A stretch of 64,000 nucleotides of DNA, taken from assembly GCA_030280995.1 (NCBI GenBank), contig JASXTE010000005.1:35370501-35434500 (forward strand). The letters run 5' to 3'. This DNA comes from Hemileia vastatrix (Eukaryota > Basidiomycota > Pucciniomycetes > Pucciniales > Zaghouaniaceae). Of this stretch, positions 55,588-64,000 are shown in pieces. The notes beneath the pieces are model-generated. The model saw only the letters and a program-made list of their open reading frames with translations. It searched no databases and was not told the DNA's origin. The stretch's first letter is position 1, and each line of letters begins with the position of its first letter. The translations under genes and the position numbers were made by a program.

Positions 55588-56942
55588 GTGACTAAATATA
55601 GTATCAGCTGGTTTTCAAGATTTTTATAAAGTGTGTATAATTTAGGCATAAAGAAGGGACACTCTGAATTTTAAAAAGAGGGGATCACTAGCAATATCTT
55701 TTCAAACTTTCTATGGTGAAGGAGCCTTTATTAACATAAAATAGTTTTTTCAATAATTATTAAAAGCCTTATATATATCAGTGCACTAACTTAGTCAATA
55801 TAAAAGTTTTTTTTTTGAATATTTTTCCCAAGATTTATATTTATAAGTGTGTTAAAAACCTGTATGTAGCCCAATCCACTGAATGCCACAAAGAATCAGA
55901 AAGCACTAAGTAAAGAAAGATGATAAAAAGTACTTCACCTAAAAATAAGTCAAAGCCACTTGTGGTATATTGAGACAAATTTCAATATATATAAACAGAA
56001 TTTCAGTGCTCAATCGCTTGTTTCTGTGCCACAAAAGTGAAAGTAGCAGGTATCCAGCCACCAAAATATAGCAAATATCATTGCGCATCTAAAGATTTGG
56101 TGGGAGAAAAGGGGATTTTGAAATGATATATTTATAGCCTTGTTATCTTGTGATCTCTCACAAGTATAATACTGATTCTCAGTAACAGGTGCCTAGCTTT
56201 AACTTGATGTCCCTCCACTGCCATTATTCAGTGAATTTCTCCTAAATCAAATTTCGATCATCGGCATAGCAGTTTAGGAAACAATCAAATTATAGTGCTT
56301 ACAGACAAAATACAGCAAGGCTCCACACCTTAAGCATATCCTTGCTTAGTTTTTGTGGTGATTTAACGGACCTTTTGAAACCAATTCTTGACATCAAAAG
56401 ACTCATATAGATGTACTACTAAAAACGTGTAGTATAGATAGGGTTGTAGTATCAGTCCCAATAACTTCAGGAATATTTTAATCTTAAGTTTTTAATTTAT
56501 TTTTAAATCAAAATGTGACATTGATTCGTTTTGATTTATCCTATAATTAAAACATGACTTCCTGTTAAAGATAATCATATTCGGGTACGGCTAAAGATAA
56601 CAATACTATATCATTTTCAAAAAGAATTATTGGTAAACCAGTTTCCGAAAAAATAAAATACTCATTCAAATAAAATTGTCCATTCGATTCCAATAAAAGG
56701 AACACATACATGGTCATAACAGTAAGGCTATAGCACGTGCAGATGCGCTTGTTTCTCAAATAAAAATGGAGAAAGGGCAAATTTTCAATAAATTTCCCAG
56801 TAATCAAGGGAAAACCTTCAATCAATCAACCAAAGTCAAGAAAGGAAGTTGAAATGTAATCAATTGAGTTAAAAAAACTATGATTGTGGTGTTTTTGATG
56901 TAATACATGAATCCAAACATTTGACAAAGTTTGTCAGGGTTT
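55588..56942. other. Intergenic DNA between element D and the transcription-factor gene
   Basis: AT-rich, no supported ORF. The part nearest 56,942 presumably holds the 3' untranslated region of the downstream gene, but no polyadenylation signal is distinctive enough to call. Confidence 0.6.
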
Positions 56943-59900
56943 TCACTGACTGGGAGGTAAATTAGGGCCCGGAGCCATATGGTTATGTTGAGAAGGATGT
57001 GTTTTCATCGACATTTCAACTGTAGCGGCAAATTGGGCCCATTCATGTCCAGCTGACGAAGTGTAAGGACTGGAAGATAAGAAAGAGTGGCCTGTGGGGT
57101 CGGAACCAGATGGTCCTGGTGTTGGAGAACCGCCTTGGGGTAGAATGGACATTGATGTTAAATTGAAAGAAGTGCCGACGCCATGCGGGGCAGGAGACGA
57201 AGACGGAGATATGTGAAGTGGAGGACGCGGATGTGGAAGCCAATTTTGCTCACGAGAGTCTAATGTTTGAGAATGGGGATGGTTGAGAATCGTTAAATTT
57301 GTGTGCAGTGTAGAAGGGAATGGCGTGGAAAGTAGAAGTGGGCTTGTGGGTGCTTGGAAGGTGCATTGGATAGGGAGCTTCCAAAGTTTATGTTTATTTT
57401 TATTGTCGAAAGATAAAATCTCCTACATTAGCAAGAAAAACCGAAGGCGCATAAAAATGTTGAGATGAAGGTTCAGCTTACCTTGTGTGGTGCTGCATCT
57501 TGAGACGGGCTGGAATATGTCTTAATTTCGGAATTTGGAGCTCCAGAAACCCATTCAAAAGATAAATCAAGGGGTGGAGTAACTTTGATCAATGGAGCAA
57601 GTTGTCCGATACTACTGAGCACTCTTTGAGCTTGCTGTGTAAGATTTTCTACGATGCTGAGAAGGGCATGCAGCGCAGCAGAGTCTGGGATATCACTCAA
57701 AAGTTTATTACGTAACATATCTGCCTGACTCAGTAGAAGTTCCGAAAAATCCTGGTCCCTGGCTGATTGATTTGAGAATATATAAAAATGAAGATGATGA
57801 CCTTTCAATAAAAATTATATGAACTCTGTAAAAAAAAGTAATAGTAAAGAAATTACAATTTGAATTAATGTAAGTTAGCAATAAAGAAATTAATCCGATG
57901 GCCAACTCCCACCCAACGATGCTATTTCGACCCATTTCTTCTGGTAGCTTCAATCCTAGATTGATAAGGGCATCTATTTCAAACGACAGGAAGAATAATG
58001 GAGAAATTTAAACACCTAAAATAGCAGATCTTTAGCCAAAGAAATCTAAAACATGAGATTAACGTACTCGTATATCTCAATATAGCTGATTAAGATAAAT
58101 TTAAAAAGTAGTAAATAAAATGATTCCAAGAAAAAAATTATTCAATTAAACGGTTCAGGACTAACCGTTTCGATGGAAAGATCTATTTGGCCCAATATCA
58201 TCCATCATCACCAGACGATGTATCCTCGTCCCAAGGCTGTAAACTCTTAGCTCAAGTCCAGCGCGGGCCATACTAAGCATTTTATCGTGTGTCACACTTG
58301 TGGCACCTGTTGACCATAACTCAACCGGAATTTCCGCCATCAGATCTTTCAACTGAACATCCATTTCTTCGACGCTATTGTGCGTGATGTCAATAAGAAA
58401 TTCATGAGGGTTATCTCAAATATTTGGTACTTGTGTGAAAAATATAAATTTCTATCACACCTAGTGGTCGAAAGAGGAAGATCCGTTGAAACGAGATTGG
58501 AAAATAAAAATTCAAGCCGTGTGCATTGTGCGTTGATACGTGCTACTCGCTTGAAAACCAAAAAACAATCATTTTCTTTGGCTGAAAACGCGACCGGTAA
58601 TTGAATTCTGGTTGGAGATACTATCTCAATAAGATGAATCAATTAATTTCTAATCTAATTGAATCTAATAGAGAAGTTGAAACTTTCGGTGAAAAAATGA
58701 AATACATTTTGTAGCAGGATTTACGAAAACTTCATGTATCCTATAAAACACACAACAAGTATAACATAATTCCAGTGTTCTAGTAGCTTTCAGGGGGGGA
58801 AAAAATGGTGATCAACCTATACAAACTGAGAATCTGCCACATTAACCGCCGACGTGGCTCTGATTTTCCGTTCTCTTCTTCTTCCCAACCTCTATCTCTG
58901 TACTAATTTCAAAAATTGTCCCATTAGTCACAAGCAAGTGCAAAAAAGTGGGAGAATGGCACACCAAGCCCATTTTTATAACATTTTTGAATAGGATGTC
59001 GTACATTTCCATATTAGGCTTAAAATCTTCCACACTTGAGAGTTAAAGAAACCCCCGAAAAAATAGAAGGGTCTGTTAGCATAATTGGGAATTAAACAGT
59101 CTTTAAAACTTCGAAAATAGTATAGAATTACCTACCTTGTAGCTAGCAAAGTAATTGTAAGAGCACTTAATAAAATAAATTTGAAGAGAAAAAAAGACCA
59201 TTGATTGTAATTCATTATTTTTAGCCTTATTGTTTCTAGATGAAAGTTTGAGTTCGTACCAGTCCTACATAAATACAGAAGAACCTACCCAACACCCTCA
59301 ATTGTTGGGTTATCAAATTCATCTTCCACGTAAAAATGATTGTTAGCCAAATAACAGAAGGATTCATAAATTAAAGTTCTATACCTGTTTTTTCAAGACA
59401 ACGAAAACACATTTGCCTCGCTGCATGCGTTAGCCCGCGCTCCTTTGAAACGCGGGCGCATATCGCCCAAGTTAGCGCTGTCTTGATTCCAGCTCCCAAG
59501 TCAGATAATACAGTGAGAATATCAACAAATCCATCAAAGAGATGAAAAGTTTCTTGGTATGACAAAATCATATGGTGTAGGCTTGAGTCTGAAGGGAGAG
59601 GATCAGGATTTGAAGAAATCGGCGTTATCTCCGACACTGGGGGAAGGGACGATGTGAGCTGCGCTCCAGAAGATATTAGTGACATTTTTAAATATTCGAA
59701 ACTTCCGAAAAAAAACGGCCATAAATACCTCTTCGATGATTGGATGGTAGGGTATTCTCGGTGAAAAGCCAAGGGGAAGACGACTGATCTGAAGAGCAAG
59801 GTCAACTACTATCGATTTGAGATGTCGAGATGTCAGCGAAGAATGTGAGGAAGAAGCTGCCAGCCTTTGAAGAATAGAAGAAATAATAAAATATGATTGT

Positions 59901-60257
59901 CTTAGCTTACAGATATGCTGCAGATTAGAAAAACAGTGAAAGAATAGTATTTGCGGACCCTTCTGGTTTGGCCGGCATTCCTTTAAGATAAGTACAGGTG
60001 TCTGCTCTCTTGTTCTTTACACAAAGACCACACGGTTTTTGACGATCACATGTTCGATGGCGTTCTCTGTGTTCAAAAGAGAAATTATAAATGGTGGACT
60101 AGAAAAAGGTGGGCATAACTGCAAACCTGCAGTTGGTACAACTTCGCTGAAGCTTATTCCTACTTTTTTTTCTGCGTTCTCCGGAAATTATTGGAATTTC
60201 TGGTAAATTGGAAGGCCCCGCACCGAGTTGGAACTGGGAGGAAAGATGGTTTTCCAT
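56943..60257 (-). CDS. Zn(II)2Cys6 fungal transcription factor, about 11 exons, 668 aa predicted
   Basis: Start ATG 60,257. A phase-consistent model by eye has exons 60,257-60,127, 60,066-59,959, 59,864-59,729, 59,658-59,385, 59,322-59,289, 59,034-58,904, 58,620-58,461, 58,374-58,166, 57,973-57,907, 57,758-57,482 and 57,422-56,943. The first intron and the last (GTAAGC to AATGTAG) are secure; junctions of exons 2, 5, 6 and 9 are tentative. Residues 40-68 form C-x2-C-x6-C-x5-C-x2-C-x8-C (SCTNCR ... TCDRQKPCGLCVKNKRADTC), a canonical DNA-binding zinc cluster with basic residues in the first loop. The middle is helical (FHLFDGFVDILTVLSDLGAG, PVELWSTGATSVTHDKMLSM), without a confidently recognised activation domain. 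The last exon is Ser/Pro/His-rich and ends NLPPSQ. No in-frame stops remain, so this is probably a functional nuclear regulator; its targets are unknown. Confidence 0.85.
60067..60126 (-). other. Intron 1 of the Zn2Cys6 gene
   Basis: 60 nt, GTTTGC to AACACAG. It splits the Arg codon directly after the second zinc-binding cysteine, and removal completes the cluster. Confidence 0.85.
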
Positions 60258-62134
60258 GTCTGATTTTTCGGTTTAGTTGGTGAAAAAATGACACATAGAC
60301 TGAGCTCCCAAAATTGAATTTACTAATAGAGTGAAATATAAAAAATAATCCAGTAAGTCTTTCTTGAAGAAATACTTGCGCAAATAAAAGTCATCACCAA
60401 CCTGAATTTGGTTTAAATAAGTTTGTTTGAAATGAGAGTGTGAAGGTTCTGATTTGCGGGCAAAATATTGGTAGTCACTATAATTGAAAAAAGAAAATCA
60501 AAAATGTATATTCTCGACAAACGCATAAAATGCGCAGGTGTAACGATAGGTGCTCAATTGTCACAGCAAAATTATTATATGAAACTTAAGTTTCTGGCCA
60601 ATCTACCCAGAGAACAATCCTAATTGTTAAATCCTTTTGAGATATATTGTCTGTATTGAAGGTACCAAGAATGTGGCGAAACTAAAGTCAAGGAATATAA
60701 AAGTAAAGTAACATAATCTTGGAAAAGTTGGATACTAAAGAAATAAGAAGGAAATGAGATAGATGTCCGTTATATATAAGATTGAGACCAACCATGTCGT
60801 ACAATTAATAACAAACTTGTGAAGTGACTGAGTGCGTAGTTTTGGCAAAAATACTTATTCATGTGTTGCGTAAGTAGAATGCAGTCTTAAACTGTAGTCA
60901 CAAAAACTTTGTTCCAATTTCACAAAATGCATCCCCTGGACATCGGTGCACAATTAGAGAGTTATGTTTCGTCGAAGAGTATTATGAGTGGGGAAACAGA
61001 AGCAACAATGGCAGTGAGTGGTAAAAAAACTAGCCAAAAAAAACTGACATTCATTACATACATCAAGTTATTTGATAAGCTTTGGTAAAAGGTTGAACAC
61101 TCTGTATAATTCATTATGCAAGTGTGTGATGTAGAATATAGATGAGTTATACAGAGATAAGATTTGTACTATGCTGTAGTCTAACCAAGAAGTCTTTTTT
61201 TTTGCCTCTCGCCTTATGTACAGAGTGCATTGTGCTTCAGTTCAACTCAATCTGTCACCAACCGTCAAATCGATGAAAAGCTAGTAGCCATTTTCTACAT
61301 TTGAGATGGAGAAGTTGATTTTTTTAATTAGATCTTATATGTGGCTTATTGCAACGAATTTGCTTCTCCCATCCGTTATATATATCTCGCTTGACTATAA
61401 AAGATAGTTATAGTTAAGCATAGGAGCGGGAATGAATTCAACTCCTCCAGTGTCGAAAAACTCCGGACAACTCTTTCTTTATATAAGTGACTCCTGAAGG
61501 ATGGTCTCCCTCTTAGTAGCACGCCATTCCTGTCAATCTTTACAATGAGGTGTCTTTTTATCTCACCTACTTATGACACAGGAATGCGAAAATATTTTTT
61601 CTAAGGATGAATGATTGGAAAGACTTTTAAAAAAGATAATTGTGCGAAAGGATCTTTTTTGAAAAAAGGATTGGTTACCTCTAGTGATGCACTTTAGCAT
61701 ATGCCAAATAATTACTTACATGATGGGGCCCTGTCAGCGTATTAAGTTGATCCTCAAGATGATTTTGTGAAAACATCCTCGGCTTGTTTAAAGCAAAATA
61801 CACAGAAATTTTGGATGCAATAATAATAATAATAACTGACCTACCAAGGTTACCTTAGTAAAAAGCATCTGCATAGCAAGACTTTGGAGCATCACCCATT
61901 TCTCCTGAGCGCTATCTTCATTCATTTTAAGGATTTATTATACAGTTAGAAAGATGATTTACAATTTTTCTGAATCTAACTTCTTTAATCTCATTCGATT
62001 CGAATCTGATAATGAAAAACAAACTTGAAACTGATAAAATGACATTCGAATTTATTAAGGCTTGATAAGATTTATCAAAAGTTGTTATGACAGGGTGTTG
62101 GATAGATGTGTTTCTGAACAATTGTTACTTATAT
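60258..62134. other. Upstream region of the Zn2Cys6 gene; no gene seen
   Basis: AT-rich, without a supported ORF or RNA gene. It probably contains the promoter and 5' untranslated region of the minus-strand gene, but no distinctive box can be named. Confidence 0.55.
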
Positions 62135-62304
62135 TACAGCTATTTTGGAAACGGCTGGTGCAGGTGTAAAATTTTTCTCACCGACTTTCACTACAAAATT
62201 TAGCTAGTTGCACTTTCAAATGCAGTAAGTATCCAGATTTTGCTGTGAAAGTCGAGGGAAAAATTTATTCAAGTGGTACCAACCATTTCCAATATAGCTC
62301 TGTA
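62135..62304. mobile_element. MITE 1, long terminal inverted repeats, TA duplication
   Basis: Arms of about 70 bp: CAGCTATTTTGGAAACGG from the left and CAGAGCTATATTGGAAATGG from the right strand, continuing through AAATTTTT and CGACTTTCAC. Flanked by TA. Non-coding, foldback, Tc1/mariner-type by its target site. Confidence 0.75.
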
Positions 62305-62474
62305 TATACATACACAGGAGAATAGATGAGGAAGTAGACGGTTACATCAATTTTTCATGCTGAGTTGTTGCAGTTCTCGTTGCATATTTGTTTCTTATTT
62401 GTTTGACGCGCGTAAAACACGTGAAGCAAAGCAAACTAATGATAGTCGAAGAGGAATCAGTATTACATACAACA

Positions 62475-62598
62475 TACAGCTATTTGGGAAACCTTGCTTT
62501 TTTTTTACCCCTCATCCCCCGCCAAAAGCAGCTTAAAATCATGTTGTTGGCGGGGAGTGGAAGGCAAAAACACAGCAAGCTATTCCCAAATAGCTGTA
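62475..62598. mobile_element. MITE 2, 120 bp foldback, TA duplication
   Basis: CAGCTATTTGGGAA at the left is matched exactly by the right end on the other strand. The arms extend about 45-50 bp to CCCCGCCA. TA on both sides. It shares its first bases with MITE 1. Confidence 0.85.
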
Positions 62599-63644
62599 AT
62601 TCCCACATTTTTTATACGCTGAGGTATCTTGTTAAGTGCATAGCTTAGGTAATTGACAATTATTTGTTTTTCTCATAAATCAATATCATACGCAATGTTT
62701 ATTTTAAATTTATCAGAAACCTGCTTACAAAAAAAACAAGATAATTTTATGACAGCACCGTAGTTGATAGGCTTAACTTGACGATACTATAATAATTATT
62801 TTTTCTGAATTAATTTCTGTTTCTTATCTTTTATTTTCGACCGCATCATACTACCATACTTTTAGATATTATATTGAGTGCAACATATTTTCAAGGATTT
62901 TGGTTGGTAATTGGATTTCTTCAGAACAATAGGTTAGGTTTAGATTAATGAGAATTGCAACCGCCTCTCCTTGTTATGTCTTTTTTATTTCATAAGATCT
63001 CACTTAACAAAGGGGCATTAAAGATTGAGTAAATGTAAGAGAAATGTTAGATATAAGGGATAGTGTGTTAAGGATGTAGAAGAACATGAAAATTAATTGA
63101 ATGAAAATGCGGTGACTATGAGGAGAGTGAAAGACTGTAAGGGATTATTTTGGTTTAAACTAGAAAAGACGCTACTAGTGGGGGAACGGGTAAGAGGAGA
63201 GTGAAGCAGAGGGGTCTTTTCATATCCAGTCAGCCTACTGGGGTCCCTTCTCTTCATAGTGATACAGGGTGAAGAGAGAGAGATTACCCCTAGGGGTTTG
63301 GGGATTCGGGTGCACAGTGCACTCCACAATATGCAAGTTGAGTGATTGAGGCATCATGTCAGCCAGTGTCGTAGCCTCATCAAGATATGTACTGAAATCA
63401 ATCCTCATCGAGATGTCCAAATTGATCTCCACTGGCTGTAATTGCTGACTTCAATGTCTACATCCTATAAAAAAGTTTCATCAAACGTTAATTTTCCCCT
63501 TTAATATTGTATTTAGCAAATTTTGTTTATACAAATGTCTGATGACACTAATATCTATAGCGAGACGGCAACTCGCCACCATACATTACATGATAGCTGT
63601 TCTGATCACTAAGCTACATATACAGTTACTCGGAGAAAGTTTGA
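62599..63644. other. Intergenic DNA; weak ORFs only
   Basis: Two overlapping short minus-strand frames at 63,093-63,432 show no recognisable domain and are not called as genes. Nothing else stands out. Confidence 0.5.
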
Positions 63645-63839
63645 TACAGCCAAGTCACAAAAGCTTGCAGGTTTTTTGATGAAAAAATAAAAGTTTCGCC
63701 AACAAAAAATGATTTGCCTATTCAAAAAGAAATACCCCCGCCCTATCCCCGACACTTATAAATAGGCAAATCATTTTTTGGTGAGAACAACTTTGATTTT
63801 TTCGTCAAAAATTCCGCAAGCTTTTGTGATTTGGCTGTA
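63645..63839. mobile_element. MITE 3, 191 bp foldback, TA duplication
   Basis: Arms of about 85 bp: CAGCCAAGTCACAAAAGCTT from the left and CAGCCAAATCACAAAAGCTT from the right strand. They extend through AAAAAATGATTTGCCTATT to a short unpaired CCCGCC-rich centre. TA on both sides. Similar words (TACAGCTAAAT) recur at 63,892. Confidence 0.85.
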
Positions 63840-64000
63840 CACTTTTGAAAATAATTTTGAAACTTTTAGACAGAAAAAATCAATATCTGATACAGCTAAA
63901 TAGAAAAAGGTTGATGCAGCTTTTCAAAACTTTGCTCAACATACCCAGCATTTTTGGCGGGCAACAGGCTAGCGGGATGAAATAATGAGGGAAAATTCTG
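63840..64000. other. Right edge of the window
   Basis: AT-rich, with a TACAGCT-type word at 63,892 that may be the end of another MITE continuing outside the window. No gene seen. Confidence 0.4.

Noticed and set aside
56565..56825. An 86-codon minus-strand ORF downstream of the Zn2Cys6 gene
   Set aside because: No recognisable domain, AT-driven hydrophobic composition; likely chance in the 3' flank.
59899..59958. A 7-nt micro-exon between two short introns in the Zn2Cys6 gene (CAG/CATATCT/GTAAGC)
   Set aside because: A single 94-nt intron to 59,865 restores phase more simply; the micro-exon cannot be excluded without transcripts.
62388..62648. An 86-codon plus-strand ORF
   Set aside because: It overlaps MITE 2 almost entirely, so the frame is made of a foldback element.
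63093..63432. Two overlapping minus-strand ORFs of 65-78 codons
   Set aside because: No homology recognised and no splice partners seen. A fragment of an unknown element is possible but cannot be supported.
1..64000. tRNA, rRNA or other structured RNA genes
   Set aside because: I looked for tRNA-like B-box words (GGTTCRANNCC) and rRNA stretches and found no convincing candidate. A covariance-model scan would be decisive.

Overview
The window looks like a repeat-rich stretch of a basidiomycete genome, most likely a rust fungus (Pucciniales). This is inferred from AT-rich DNA, short GT-AG introns (50-95 nt) with CTAA-type branch sites, Ty3/gypsy elements with the FIDD reverse-transcriptase motif common in basidiomycetes, a tnp2-like DNA transposase, and one multi-exon Zn(II)2Cys6 regulator gene. 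No bacterial, organellar or tRNA/rRNA genes were seen.

Layout. 1-8,339: minus-strand Ty3/gypsy chromovirus (element A), its gag split by a 234-bp inverted-repeat insertion. 9,061-9,512: array of palindromes. 10,482-11,687: remnant of a tnp2-like transposase with an intron. 11,906-15,040: decayed pol of family B (fragment B4). 15,308-18,375: LTR, primer site and decayed gag of a plus-strand element C, cut by element B1 (18,376-29,381, minus, 5'-truncated). 29,660-30,130: second palindrome array. 31,097-34,794 plus 47,817-48,590: 3' end of plus-strand element B3. It carries a solo LTR (33,008-34,182) and is split inside its LTR by element B2 (34,795-47,816, complete, 1,092-bp LTRs, ACGT target duplication). 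48,591-49,900: Tc1/mariner remnant. 50,094-55,582: Ty1/copia element D (690-bp LTRs, AATCT target duplication), riddled with stops. 56,943-60,257: the only convincing host gene, a Zn2Cys6 transcription factor in about 11 exons on the minus strand. 62,135-63,839: three foldback MITEs at TA sites.

Most notable is family B. Besides gag-protease and pol on one strand, each copy carries a 4-5 kb block between pol and the 3' LTR that encodes two genes on the opposite strand. Both (here called alpha and beta) have a conserved intron in the antisense orientation. Both begin with a six-cysteine module spaced like a Zn2Cys6 cluster but with the basic loop in the second half. The alpha start codon lies 18 nt from the LTR edge, so the 3' LTR could act as an antisense promoter. 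Between alpha and beta is a field of a roughly 20-bp repeated motif, expanded in B2 to six 86-bp units; between beta and pol lie conserved stem-loops. I know of no description of this combination, although antisense extra ORFs are known in plant Ty3/gypsy elements. All copies here carry breaks, so the window shows remnants of a system rather than an active one.
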